Shown here: piece after piece, positions 54,735 through 63,538 of the stretch
Numbering within the stretch: the first letter of the stretch is position 1
Layout: every line of letters begins with the position of its first letter
Source: Allobosea sp. 117
Lineage (GTDB): Bacteria > Pseudomonadota > Alphaproteobacteria > Rhizobiales > Xanthobacteraceae
Length of the DNA: 64,000 nt
Assembly: GCF_000702305.1 (NCBI RefSeq)
Contig: NZ_JNLC01000010.1
Location: 558,001-622,000 of the forward strand
Direction of reading: 5' to 3'
Notes under the pieces: generated by a model
Seen by the model: only the letters and a program-made list of their open reading frames with translations
Databases searched by the model: none
What the model was told of the DNA's origin: nothing
Program-made: the position numbers and the translations under genes

Positions 54735-54901
54735 CGGGAAGAATGTGGACATGAACATCATGCCCTGAACCTACAGCAGCTGGCCGCCAGATCAACCACC
54801 CGGCGCGGGCAAAGCGGGACGGCGCCGTCGCTCACCCCGACGCTCTTGCTCTTCGGTGTCGAAGCAGTTTCACTGACCACGCGCGAACGCGGAAGGTTTT
54901 G

Positions 54902-55294
54902 ATGTACCGAGCGACCACCAGGGGCGTGCAGGTGACGGTGACGCCCCGCTTCGCGCCGGAGCGCTCGGATCCCGAGCGCGGCCAGTTCTTCTGGGCTTAC
55001 ACCGTCGAGATCGTCAATCTCGGCATCGAGACGGTGCAGCTCAAGACGCGGCACTGGATCATCACCGATGCGCTCGGCAGGGTGCAGGAGGTGCGCGGCG
55101 CCGGCGTCGTCGGCGAGCAGCCCATCCTGCCGCCGGGGGCGCATTTCGAATATACCAGCGGCGTGCCGCTGCCGACCGCAACCGGCATCATGGAAGGCAG
55201 CTACAGCCTCGTCACGCAGGCCGGCGAGATCTTCTCGGCCGAGGTGCCGGCCTTCTCGCTCGACGTGCCGGATCCCACCCGCACCCTGAACTGA
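54902..55294 (+). CDS. apaG: ApaG protein
   Basis: 130 residues with a single FN3-like ApaG domain: VTVTPRFAPERSDPERGQFFWAYTVEIVNLG, QLKTRHWIITDALGRVQEVRGAGVVGEQP, and LPTATGIMEGSYSLV. Proposed to bind nucleotides or pyrophosphate; role in Co2+ resistance and the ApaH pathway is suggested in enterics. ATG at 54902; the TTG one codon earlier is less likely. Confidence 0.95.
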   Translation: MYRATTRGVQVTVTPRFAPERSDPERGQFFWAYTVEIVNLGIETVQLKTRHWIITDALGRVQEVRGAGVVGEQPILPPGAHFEYTSGVPLPTATGIMEGSYSLVTQAGEIFSAEVPAFSLDVPDPTRTLN

Positions 55295-55391
55295 TCGGCC
55301 GCCCACAGGCGGCCGGCGCGGCGCTTCCGGCGGCGGCGCGAAGCGGTTATGGTCGGGCCAGCCTCCATGCCGAACCGCGCGGTTCCTATCC

Positions 55392-56843
55392 GTGATCGAC
55401 CTTCGCCCGATCGCCGCCGTTCTCGGCGTCCTGCTTGCCATCCTCGGCACCACCATGATGATACCGGCGCTGGTCGATCTGGTGGCGGGCCAGCCGGATT
55501 TCGTCGTCTATGTCGCGGCCTCCGCCGTCACCATGTTCGTCGGCTTCTCGCTGTGGCTCGCCGGCCGCTCCAGCGAGGTCGAGCGGCTGGACCTCCGGCA
55601 GGCCTTCCTGCTCACCGCCGCGAGCTGGGTGGTGCTGTCCGCCTTCGCCTCCATCCCCTTCATGTGGTCGCAGACCCAGCTACCCTTCGCCGACGCCTAT
55701 TTCGAGGCGATGTCCGGCCTCACCACCACCGGCGCGACGGTGATCTCCAACCTCGACACCCGCCCGCCGGGCATCCTGATCTGGCGCGCCTTCCTGCACT
55801 GGTATGGCGGCATCGGCATCATCGTCTTCGCCATCGCCTTCCTGCCCATGCTGCAGATCGGCGGCATGCAGCTCTTCCGCGCCGAATCGTCGGACAAGTC
55901 GGAGAAGCTGCTGCCGCGCGCCGCCCAGATGGCCAAGAGCATCCTTGGCACCTATCTCGTGCTCTCGCTCGCCTGCGCCATCGTCTACGCCATGTGCGGC
56001 ATGAGCATCTTCGATGCGGTCGCCCACGCCATGGCGACCATCTCGACGGGGGGCTTCTCCACCCACGACGCCTCGATCGGCTATTTCCACAGCGCCGCCA
56101 TCGACTACGCGGCGGTTGTCTTCATGATCGCCGGCTCGCTGCCCTTCGTGCTCTATGTGCGCGTGCTGGCCGGCGACTTCAGCCGTCTGGTCGCCAACAC
56201 CGAGGTCCGGCTGTTCCTGGCCCTCGTCCTGCTGTTCACGCTGATCTCCTTCATCGAGCAGGTGCGCGGCAACATCGCCCAGGGCGAGACGGCGCTGCGC
56301 TACGCGCTGTTCAACGTCGTCTCGATCATGTCGACCACCGGCTTCGTCACCGTCGACTTCACCCATTGGGGGACGCCGACCGACACGCTCTATTTCATCC
56401 TGCTGTTTCTCGGCGCCTGCACCGGCTCGACCGCCGGCGGCCTGAAGACGTTCCGCCTCGCCATCGTGGGCTCGGCGCTGGTGCAGCACTTGAAGCGCAT
56501 CGTCTATCCGAACGGGGTGTTCCCGGTGCGCTATGGCGGCGCCCCGATCGGCGACGACGTCGTCGCTTCGGTGCTGTCCTTCATCTTCCTCTATCTCGGC
56601 ACCTTCGCGGTGCTGGCGCTGGTGATCAACGCCCTCGGCTTCGACATGGTCACCGCCTTCTCGGCGTCGGTGACGGCGGTCGCGAATGTCGGCCCCGGTC
56701 TCGGGCCGGTGATCGGTCCGGCCACGAATTTCGTCGCCCTGCCGGATTCGGTGATCTGGATCCTGTCCTTCGGCATGCTGATGGGGCGCCTCGAGCTGTT
56801 CACCGTGCTGGTGCTGTTCCTCCCCCGCTTCTGGATGCGCTGA
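55392..56843 (+). CDS. Trk-type potassium transporter TrkH
   Basis: 483-residue membrane protein with around ten hydrophobic segments and four P-loop-like filter repeats: FEAMSGLTTTGATVISNLD, ATISTGGFSTHDAS, MSTTGFVTVDFTHWG, and VTAVANVGPGLGPV. GTG start at 55392. It takes up potassium with a TrkA regulator that is not in the window. Confidence 0.93.
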   Translation: MIDLRPIAAVLGVLLAILGTTMMIPALVDLVAGQPDFVVYVAASAVTMFVGFSLWLAGRSSEVERLDLRQAFLLTAASWVVLSAFASIPFMWSQTQLPFADAYFEAMSGLTTTGATVISNLDTRPPGILIWRAFLHWYGGIGIIVFAIAFLPMLQIGGMQLFRAESSDKSEKLLPRAAQMAKSILGTYLVLSLACAIVYAMCGMSIFDAVAHAMATISTGGFSTHDASIGYFHSAAIDYAAVVFMIAGSLPFVLYVRVLAGDFSRLVANTEVRLFLALVLLFTLISFIEQVRGNIAQGETALRYALFNVVSIMSTTGFVTVDFTHWGTPTDTLYFILLFLGACTGSTAGGLKTFRLAIVGSALVQHLKRIVYPNGVFPVRYGGAPIGDDVVASVLSFIFLYLGTFAVLALVINALGFDMVTAFSASVTAVANVGPGLGPVIGPATNFVALPDSVIWILSFGMLMGRLELFTVLVLFLPRFWMR

Positions 56844-56913
56844 CGATCATGCGAGTCGCGGGCTTGGCGGTGCTGCGACGCACAACTATGCTCGGCGCAG
56901 GGATGGAGGACGC

Positions 56914-58077
56914 ATGCTGACCCCGCGAACGAGCACCGAGGAAATGCTGGCCCGACTGGTCGCCTTCGACACGACCAGTCGCCGGTCCAACCTCGATCTC
57001 ATCGGCTTCGTGCGCGACTATCTGAGCTCTTTCGGGATTGAGAGCGTCCTCGTCCCCAACGCGGAGGGCGACAAGGCCAGCCTGTTCGCCACCATCGGCC
57101 CGGGCGACCGGCCCGGCATCTGCCTGTCCGGCCACTCCGACGTGGTGCCGGTCGACGGACAGGTCTGGGCGAGCGAGCCTTTCGAGCTGACGCCGGTCGG
57201 CGACCGGCTCTATGGCCGCGGTAGCTGCGACATGAAGGGGTTCGTCGCCACCTGCCTCGCGATGGTGCCGGAGATGGTGGCGGCGCCTCTGGTGACGCCG
57301 GTCCACCTCCTCGTCTCCTATGACGAGGAAGTCGGCTGCGTCGGCGTGGTGCCGACCGTGCGCAGGCTCGGCGTCGATCTGCCGCTGCCACGCGCCTGCA
57401 TCGTCGGCGAGCCGACCAGCATGCGGGTGGTCGACGCGCACAAGTCCGGCGTCGCCTACACGACGCGGGTGAAGGGCCGCGAGGCGCACGCCTCGATGCC
57501 GCATCTCGGCGCCAACGCCATCTTCGCCGCCTGCGAGCTGGTCGGCGAGCTCGACCGCTACCGGCAGGAGCTGATCGCCTTCGGCGACCCGACCGGCCGC
57601 TTCGATCCGCCCTTCACCAGCCTGCAGGTCACCGTCATGGAAGGCGGCACCGCCGGCAATATCGTTCCGAAGGACTGCGCCGTCCGCTGGAACATGCGCG
57701 GCCTGCCCGGCTTCGACGAAGAGGCGCTGCTGGCGCGCTTCGAGCGCTTCGCGCAGGAGGTGGTGCTGCCGAAGCTGCGGGAGACCGCGCCCGAGGCCTC
57801 GATCGTGAACGAGTTCATCTACAAGGTGCCCCCGCTCGCCCCGGAGCCGGGCTCGGAGGCCGAGACGCTGGCACTGAGGCTCGCCGGGCAGAACCGCACC
57901 TACACCGTCGCCTATGGCACGGAGGGCGGCCATTTCCAGGCCCAGGGCGTTCCCACCATCATCTGCGGGCCGGGCTCGATCGACCAGGCGCACAAGCCGG
58001 ACGAGTTCATCGACGTGGAGCAGTTGCGCGCCTGCGAGCGCTTCCTGCGCGGGCTTGTCGCCGAATGCGCGGGTTAG
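56914..58077 (+). CDS. argE: Acetylornithine deacetylase ArgE
   Basis: 387-residue M20 metallopeptidase-family enzyme: GHSDVVPVDGQVW (metal ligands His, Asp), YGRGSCDMKGFVATCL, the catalytic Glu in DEEVGCVG, and VGEPTSMRVVDAHKS; dimerisation-domain block GREAHASMP. It forms ornithine in arginine synthesis. argD and argF lie 1.2 kb on, on the opposite strand. A hairpin repeat fills the gap to hslO. Confidence 0.9.
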   Translation: MLTPRTSTEEMLARLVAFDTTSRRSNLDLIGFVRDYLSSFGIESVLVPNAEGDKASLFATIGPGDRPGICLSGHSDVVPVDGQVWASEPFELTPVGDRLYGRGSCDMKGFVATCLAMVPEMVAAPLVTPVHLLVSYDEEVGCVGVVPTVRRLGVDLPLPRACIVGEPTSMRVVDAHKSGVAYTTRVKGREAHASMPHLGANAIFAACELVGELDRYRQELIAFGDPTGRFDPPFTSLQVTVMEGGTAGNIVPKDCAVRWNMRGLPGFDEEALLARFERFAQEVVLPKLRETAPEASIVNEFIYKVPPLAPEPGSEAETLALRLAGQNRTYTVAYGTEGGHFQAQGVPTIICGPGSIDQAHKPDEFIDVEQLRACERFLRGLVAECAG

Positions 58078-58084
58078 GAGAAAA

Positions 58085-58173
58085 CGTCATCCCGGCCGAG
58101 CGTCAGCGAGAGCCGGGATCGCTCTCCGATTGGCACGCGATCCCGGATCGGCCTACGGCCGTCCGGGATGACG
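58085..58173. repeat. CGTCATCCCGG inverted repeat between converging genes
   Basis: Perfect 11-base terminal arms (CGTCATCCCGG and CCGGGATGACG) with inner inverted words (CCGGGATC/GATCCCGG). It separates the argE and hslO 3' ends and may act as a bidirectional stop. Related words occur at 18941-19051. Confidence 0.8.
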
Positions 58174-58179
58174 CTTCAG

Positions 58180-59190
58180 TCATTGCGCGTCGGCGCCCTT
58201 GTCCTCCGGCCCGACGACCTCTTCGGCCTTGAACTCGTAGCTGCGCCCGCAGAACTCGCAGGTCACGGTGACCTTGCCGTCCTCGACGAGGTCGGCGCGC
58301 TCCTCCGGCCCGAAGCTCGCGAGCACGTTCATCACCCGCTCGCGCGAGCAGGAGCAGCGGGCCGCGATGGCCTCTGTGTCGAACACGCGCACGCCGCGCT
58401 CGTGGAACAGCCGGTAGAGCAGCCGCTCGCTGGACAGCTCGGCATCGACCAGTTCGAGGTCCTCGATCGTCCCCACCAGCGACTGCGCCTCGACCCAGGC
58501 GTCGTCCTCCGCCGTCTCGGGCAGCACCGTGCCCTCGGGCGCATCGCCCGGATCGAGATCGACCGGCGTGACGCGCCCGCCTTCGGTCGGCAGGAACTGC
58601 ACCATCAGCCCGCCGGCACGCCAGGACGAGGCCGCGCCGCCCGGGCGCACCTCCTCGGCGACGGCCAGGCGCACCCGCGTCGGGATCTGCTCGGACTGGC
58701 GGAAATACTGGTGCGCCGCGTCCTCCAGCCCGCCGCCCTCGAGCGCGACGACGCCCTGATAGCGGTTAACGTGAACGCCCTGGTCGATGGTCATGGCGAG
58801 ATGGCCGCGCCCGAGCAGGGCGCCGCTGTCATGCGCCTTCCCGTTGAGCGCGGCGAGGCGCTCGGCGTCGAAGCGGGCATAGGCGCGCACGTCGTGAGGG
58901 GCCGAGAAATCGACCACCAGCAGGTCGACCGGCCCGTCGGTCCGGGTCTGCAGGATGAAGCGCCCGGCGATCTTCAGCGTCGAGCCGAGCAGCACGGTGA
59001 GCGCCACCGCCTCGCCGAGCAGCCGTTTGACCGGCGCCGGATAGGCGTGATGCGCGAGGACGGCATCGAGCGAGGGGCCGAGCCGCACGACGCGGCCGCG
59101 CACGTCGAGCGCGTCGATGTGGAAGGGCATCACCCGGTCGTCGATCGCGTCGGCGCGGGGTGAGCGGGCGGTGAAATGTTCTGCTGTCAT
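58180..59190 (-). CDS. hslO: Redox-activated chaperone Hsp33
   Basis: 336 residues. N-terminal chaperone domain and a C-terminal redox switch CSCSRERVMNVLASFGPEERADLVEDGKVTVTCEFC, the CxC...CxxC zinc motif. It becomes active on oxidation. ATG at 59190. It follows argF by 78 bases on the same strand, the order argD-argF-hslO seen in many Rhizobiales. Confidence 0.94.
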   Translation of the reverse strand: MTAEHFTARSPRADAIDDRVMPFHIDALDVRGRVVRLGPSLDAVLAHHAYPAPVKRLLGEAVALTVLLGSTLKIAGRFILQTRTDGPVDLLVVDFSAPHDVRAYARFDAERLAALNGKAHDSGALLGRGHLAMTIDQGVHVNRYQGVVALEGGGLEDAAHQYFRQSEQIPTRVRLAVAEEVRPGGAASSWRAGGLMVQFLPTEGGRVTPVDLDPGDAPEGTVLPETAEDDAWVEAQSLVGTIEDLELVDAELSSERLLYRLFHERGVRVFDTEAIAARCSCSRERVMNVLASFGPEERADLVEDGKVTVTCEFCGRSYEFKAEEVVGPEDKGADAQ

Positions 59191-59268
59191 GATGGCTCCG
59201 CCGCCCATATAGGTGCGCCGCCCTCGATTGCGAGGGGCATGTGCGAGGGGCCTGTGAAGCCCCTCGTT

Positions 59269-60198
59269 TCAGATGCTGGCGCCTTCGAGGCACCAGGCGA
59301 GGATGCCCTTCTGCGCGTGGAGGCGGTTCTCCGCCTCGTCGAACACCACCGACTGCGGCCCGTCCATCACCTCGTCGGTGACCTCCTCGCCGCGATGCGC
59401 CGGCAGGCAGTGCATGAATATCGCCCCCGGCGCCGCGCGCTTCATCAGCGCCGCGTTGACCTGATAGGGCTTCAGCAGGTTGTGCCGCCGTTCCGCTTCC
59501 TCGTCCCCCATGGAAACCCATGTGTCGGTGATGACGCAGTCGGCGCCCGCGACCGCCGCATCGGCGTCATTGCCGAACTGCACGCGGGCGCCGGTCGCGC
59601 GCACCCAGTCGACCAGCGCGGGGCGCGGCGCCAGCTCCGGCGGCGTGGCGACGTTCAGCGCGAAGTCGAAGCGCTGCGCGGCCTGCACCCAGGAGGTCAG
59701 CACGTTGTTGGCGTCGCCCGTCCAGGCGACCGTGCGCCCCTCGATCGGCCCCTTGTGCTCCTCGAAGGTCATCAGGTCGGCCATGATCTGGCACGGATGC
59801 GAGTCGCGCGTCAGCCCGTTGATCACCGGCACGGTGGCGTGCTCGGCGAGCTCGGTCAGCGCCGCATGGTCGAGGATGCGGATCATGATCGCGTCGACAT
59901 AGCGCGAGAGCACCTTCGCCGTGTCGGCGATGGTCTCGCCGCGCCCGAGCTGCATCTCGGCGCCGGTCAGCATGATCGTCTCGCCGCCGAGCTGGCGCAT
60001 CGCCACGTCGAAGGAGATGCGGGTGCGGGTCGAGGGCTGATCGAAGATCATCGCCAGCACCTTGCCGGCGAAGGGCTTCGCGCTCGCCACCGCCTCGCGC
60101 CGGCTCTTGAGGTCGCGCGAGAGGTCGATGAGCTTGCGCAATTCGCCGGCAGGCAGGGCGTCGAGGTCGAGGAAGTGCTTCACGCCATTGACGCTCAT
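59269..60198 (-). CDS. argF: Ornithine carbamoyltransferase ArgF
   Basis: 309 residues. Carbamoyl-phosphate site STRTRISF, the HPCQIMADL block (reading [10 protein letters not shown]), ornithine loop DTWVSMG and HCLPAHRG. Makes citrulline from ornithine. The start overlaps the argD stop by four bases. Confidence 0.96.
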   Translation of the reverse strand: MSVNGVKHFLDLDALPAGELRKLIDLSRDLKSRREAVASAKPFAGKVLAMIFDQPSTRTRISFDVAMRQLGGETIMLTGAEMQLGRGETIADTAKVLSRYVDAIMIRILDHAALTELAEHATVPVINGLTRDSHPCQIMADLMTFEEHKGPIEGRTVAWTGDANNVLTSWVQAAQRFDFALNVATPPELAPRPALVDWVRATGARVQFGNDADAAVAGADCVITDTWVSMGDEEAERRHNLLKPYQVNAALMKRAAPGAIFMHCLPAHRGEEVTDEVMDGPQSVVFDEAENRLHAQKGILAWCLEGASI

Positions 60199-61403
60199 GC
60201 GGCGGCTCCCTTGACCGCCTCGGGCTTCAGCGCCGCCTCGAGCTTCGCGCAGGCCGCGTCGATGCGCTCGAAGGCGCCGTCGATCTCCGCTTCGCCGATG
60301 TTGAGCGGCGGCAGCAGGCGCACGACATTGTCGGCTGCCGCCGGCGCCAGCATCCCCTCCGCGCGCATCGCCGCGATCAGCTCGCCATTGGGCACCAGCG
60401 TGCGCAGGCCGAGCAGCAGCCCTTCGCCGCGCACCTCGGCGATGATCGCCGGGTGGCGGTCCTTGAGCTCGGCGAGGCGCTGGCGCAGGCGCAGCGCGGT
60501 GTCGCGCACGCGTTCGAGGAAGCCGTCCTCCAGCACCACGTCGAGCACCGCATTGGCCACCGCCATGGCGAGCGGATTGCCGCCATAGGTCGAGCCGTGC
60601 GTGCCGGCGGTCATGCCCTTCGCCGCTTCCGCGGTGGCGAGGCAGGCGCCGACCGGGAAGCCGCCGCCGATGCCCTTGGCCACCGCCATGATGTCCGGCG
60701 TGATGCCGGCCCATTCATGGGCGAACAGCTTGCCGGTGCGCCCGACGCCGCACTGCACCTCGTCGAGCACCAGCAGCAGGCCGTGCTCGTCGGCGAGCGC
60801 GCGCAGCTCGCGCAGGAACGGCCACGACGCGCCGCGCACGCCGCCTTCGCCCTGCACCGGCTCGATGAGGATGGCCCCGGTCTCCGGCCCGATCGCCGCC
60901 TTCACGGCCGCGAGGTCGCCGAACGGCACCTGGTCGAAGCCGGGCATGGCCGGCCCGAAGCCTTCGAGATATTTCGGGTTGCCGCCGGCCGCGATGGTGG
61001 CGAGCGTGCGACCGTGGAACGCGCCCTCGAAGGTGATGATGCGGTAGCGCTCCGGCTGGCCGTTCGCCGAATGATATTTGCGCGCCATCTTGATCGCGCA
61101 TTCGAGCGCCTCGGCCCCCGAATTCGTGAAGAACATCGTGTCCGCGAAGGTGGCGTCGGTCAGCCGCCTGGCGAGGCGCTCGCCGCCTTCGATGCGGAAC
61201 AAATTGGACAGGTGCCAGAGCTTGCCGGCCTGCTCGGTCAGCGCCGCGACGAGATGGGGATGCGCATGGCCGAGCACGTTGACCGCGATGCCGGCCGTGA
61301 AGTCGAGATATCGCTTGCCATCCTTCGTGAAGAGCCAGGCGCCTTCGCCGCGCTCGAAAACGAGGTCAATCCGGTTGTAGGTCGGCAGGACGGGGTCGAT
61401 CAT
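60195..61403 (-). CDS. argD: Acetylornithine aminotransferase ArgD
   Basis: 402 residues, class III PLP enzyme. [52 protein letters not shown] and the PLP lysine in [15 protein letters not shown] identify ArgD. ATG at 61403 has AAGGGAGGGGA before it. First gene of argD-argF-hslO; the leader holds a strong hairpin (61512-61535) downstream of a possible promoter. Confidence 0.94.
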   Translation of the reverse strand: MIDPVLPTYNRIDLVFERGEGAWLFTKDGKRYLDFTAGIAVNVLGHAHPHLVAALTEQAGKLWHLSNLFRIEGGERLARRLTDATFADTMFFTNSGAEALECAIKMARKYHSANGQPERYRIITFEGAFHGRTLATIAAGGNPKYLEGFGPAMPGFDQVPFGDLAAVKAAIGPETGAILIEPVQGEGGVRGASWPFLRELRALADEHGLLLVLDEVQCGVGRTGKLFAHEWAGITPDIMAVAKGIGGGFPVGACLATAEAAKGMTAGTHGSTYGGNPLAMAVANAVLDVVLEDGFLERVRDTALRLRQRLAELKDRHPAIIAEVRGEGLLLGLRTLVPNGELIAAMRAEGMLAPAAADNVVRLLPPLNIGEAEIDGAFERIDAACAKLEAALKPEAVKGAAA

Positions 61404-61511
61404 ATCCCCTCCCTTTCTCTGGCAGGCCAATGACGATGGCGTTGGGTGGCGGCGTGTCGGGATGGCAGGCTTACTCGGAACAGTAGGCGTAACGGCAGTC
61501 CAAAATGAAAC

Positions 61512-61535
61512 GTGCCGCCCCGGCCGGGGCGGCAC
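61512..61535 (-). terminator. GC-rich perfect palindrome in the argD leader
   Basis: A 24-base perfect palindrome (GTGCCGCCCCGG and its complement). On the minus strand it is followed by GTTTCATTTT, giving a terminator-like layout about 110 bases before the argD start. It may terminate the upstream LTXXQ gene or attenuate argD. Confidence 0.6.
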
Positions 61536-61547
61536 TCGATGGTCCGA

Positions 61548-61575
61548 ATTTTATAGAATCGGCTTCGCCGGTCAA
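61548..61575 (-). promoter_or_regulatory. Possible promoter of argD-argF-hslO
   Basis: On the minus strand, TTGACC (61575-61570), 16 bases, then TAAAAT (61553-61548). It lies in a short AT-richer stretch just upstream of the palindrome in the argD leader. Confidence 0.5.
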
Positions 61576-61637
61576 TATTGAACGACCGGCGCCCGTGCGC
61601 GCCCGCAGATGGCGGTCCGGCGCCGTCCGCGCCCGGC

Positions 61638-62129
61638 CTACTCCTGCTCGTCCTCGAAGATCCAGAGTTCGAGGGTCGGCTGCGGCTTGCCGGCGACGTC
61701 GGTCATGCCGAGGAAGCCCGGCACGCGCCGCTTCTGCTCGGGGTTCAGCGCCGCGACCAGCGGCCTGGCGGCCGCGATGACCGTCTTGAGGTCCTGCGCC
61801 CGCGCCGCTTCGGCGTCGGCGAGGCGTTCCAGCACGACGAGGAAATCGCTCGCCGGCTCGGCCTTGGCGCGATCGGCGGCGCGGGTGGCGGCGTTCTTCG
61901 CCGCCTGCCGGATGGCGGCCTCCACCGGGTCCCACAGCTCCGCCTGGTCCGGTGTGAGGCCGATCACCGTCTTCAGGGCGATCAGGCGGGCATCCAGTAC
62001 CGCCTGCGCGTCCTCGGCGGTGTAGATGTCGACGACCGGCGGCGGCGCGGGCGGCGTGGTCTGCGCGCGCGCCGGAGCGGCCAGCAGGGTGGCGGCGAGG
62101 GCGGACAGAAGGACGAGACTGCGTGTCAT
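61638..62129 (-). CDS. Exported LTXXQ-motif protein (Spy/CpxP-like)
   Basis: 163 residues. Signal peptide to about residue 22 (LLAAPARAQ), a Pro-rich linker, then an all-helical part with GLTPDQAELWDPVE (LTXXQ) and LNPEQKRRVPGFLGM as a second related motif. Resembles Spy-type periplasmic chaperones. ATG at 62129 gives the usual signal peptide. Confidence 0.8.
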   Translation of the reverse strand: MTRSLVLLSALAATLLAAPARAQTTPPAPPPVVDIYTAEDAQAVLDARLIALKTVIGLTPDQAELWDPVEAAIRQAAKNAATRAADRAKAEPASDFLVVLERLADAEAARAQDLKTVIAAARPLVAALNPEQKRRVPGFLGMTDVAGKPQPTLELWIFEDEQE

Positions 62130-62153
62130 GACGGGGCTCCGCTCGGTCCGCAT

Positions 62154-62540
62154 TCAGGGCTGATATCCGCCGCCGGGCAGCGGGCCGACATAGGGGGTGT
62201 CGCGGCAATGGCCCCAGGGTCCGCGCCAGAAGCCGGGCGGGCAGCCATTGCCGTAATAGACGGGCGCGCCCGAAGGCACGGCATAGCCACCGCCGGGCAG
62301 CGGCCCGACATAGGGGGTGTCGCGGCAGCCGCCCCACGGCCCGCGCCAGGCGCCGGGTCCGCAGCCCTGGGCGACGGGGGTCGCGATTGCGCCGGGCTCC
62401 GGCAGCGCCGGCGCGATCGGTGCCGCGGATGCCGGCAGGGCGAGGAAAGACAGGAAGGCAGCGAGAACGGTGCCGGCCAACAGGCGGCCGGCGGGGACGC
62501 GGAGGACAAAGGGGGTAAGGGCCTGGGGATGCGGCTTCAT
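62154..62540 (-). CDS. Secreted Gly/Cys-rich repeat protein
   Basis: 128 residues. Signal peptide to about residue 36 (ALPASAAP). The mature part is two copies of a 40-residue unit with GPWGGCRDTPYVGPLPGGGY and GPWGHCRDTPYVGPLPGGGY, the copies exactly 120 bases apart and nearly identical at DNA level. It resembles GCG-CRPN-type repeat proteins. The ATG at 62540 has GGAGAAG upstream. It precedes the LTXXQ gene on the same strand. Confidence 0.75.
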   Translation of the reverse strand: MKPHPQALTPFVLRVPAGRLLAGTVLAAFLSFLALPASAAPIAPALPEPGAIATPVAQGCGPGAWRGPWGGCRDTPYVGPLPGGGYAVPSGAPVYYGNGCPPGFWRGPWGHCRDTPYVGPLPGGGYQP

Positions 62541-62937
62541 CAGCTTCTCCATCGGGGCTCGGATGACGCGGCGCCATGGATGCATGCCGCACCTCGCCTG
62601 AACATGCCCCTAAGGGGTAAGAAGCCTCTTTCAGAGCCGTTCCAAAGCGCAGGCCGGGGATCGCCGCACGCGGGCGGCGATTCAAGCCATTGATCCGACT
62701 CGTCTCCGCCCGCAAGTGTTGCGCCGCGGACTCTCAATTGGGGAAAACAATCGTTTCGGGGCCGAAGCTACTGGGCGGGAGTCAACGCATATTGTAGCCT
62801 CCGGTTCGTCAGATACGACATCTCGTGCGGCGGACCTATTTCCCAAGTGGCGTCGACGGTGAGTTAACCGGACGGGCTCGCTCGGCCGGCGGGAGAGGGA
62901 TTCTGCCCTCGGTCGATGAGCTCAAGGAGGCACAGCG
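62541..62937. promoter_or_regulatory. Divergent region upstream of gcrA with GANTC cluster
   Basis: 397 bases with no gene. GANTC (CcrM methylation) sites at 62679-62683, 62697-62701, 62729-62733, 62779-62783 and 62899-62903, and a CtrA-type TTAACC at 62864-62869. In Caulobacter, gcrA transcription responds to CtrA and DNA methylation state. Confidence 0.6.
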
Positions 62938-63450
62938 ATGAACTGGACGGACGAGCGCGTCGAGCTTCTCAAGAAACTCTGGGCGGAGGGGCTGTCGGCC
63001 AGTCAGATCGCGGCCGAGCTCGGCAACGTCACGCGCAACGCGGTGATCGGCAAGGTCCACCGCCTCGGCCTGTCGGGCCGCGCGAAGACGGTGACGAGCG
63101 CCGCCCCGCGCCCGCGCAAGCCGCGCCCCGCCACCGTGCAGCCGGCGCGTCCGCGCCCCATGGTCCACGGCAACACCGCGCTCGCCCCGGCCTATGCGCC
63201 GGTTCCCGAGCCCGAGCCGGAGGACCTGCCGGATCCGGTCGCCAACGTGATCCCGATGGCGGAACGCTGCACCATCCTCGACCTCACCGAGTTCACCTGC
63301 CGCTGGCCGGTGGGCGATCCCGGCAAGCCGGACTTCTTCTATTGCGGCAGCCGGACCAAGACGGGCCTGCCTTATTGCGCCTATCACGCGCGCATCGCCT
63401 ATCAGCCGGTGCACGACCGCCGGCGCGACCGCCGCGCCGTGCGGATTTGA
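62938..63450 (+). CDS. gcrA: Cell cycle regulator GcrA
   Basis: 170 residues. N-terminal MNWTDERVELLKKLWAEGLSASQIAAELG and VTRNAVIGKVHRLGL, the GcrA DNA-binding domain; a Pro-rich linker; C-terminal CTILDLTEFTCRWPVGDPGKPDFFYCGS and GLPYCAYHARIAY, the sigma70-contact region with conserved Cys/His. AAGGAGG precedes the ATG. Acts with CcrM methylation at GANTC sites. Confidence 0.97.
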   Translation: MNWTDERVELLKKLWAEGLSASQIAAELGNVTRNAVIGKVHRLGLSGRAKTVTSAAPRPRKPRPATVQPARPRPMVHGNTALAPAYAPVPEPEPEDLPDPVANVIPMAERCTILDLTEFTCRWPVGDPGKPDFFYCGSRTKTGLPYCAYHARIAYQPVHDRRRDRRAVRI

Positions 63451-63538
63451 CCGGCGCGGGGACGATCGGGGGCGCATAAGCCGCGCAAAGGTCATCGTCC
63501 GATGGCAAAGTGGGGCGATTCCCGTTGAGTCGCCCCTG

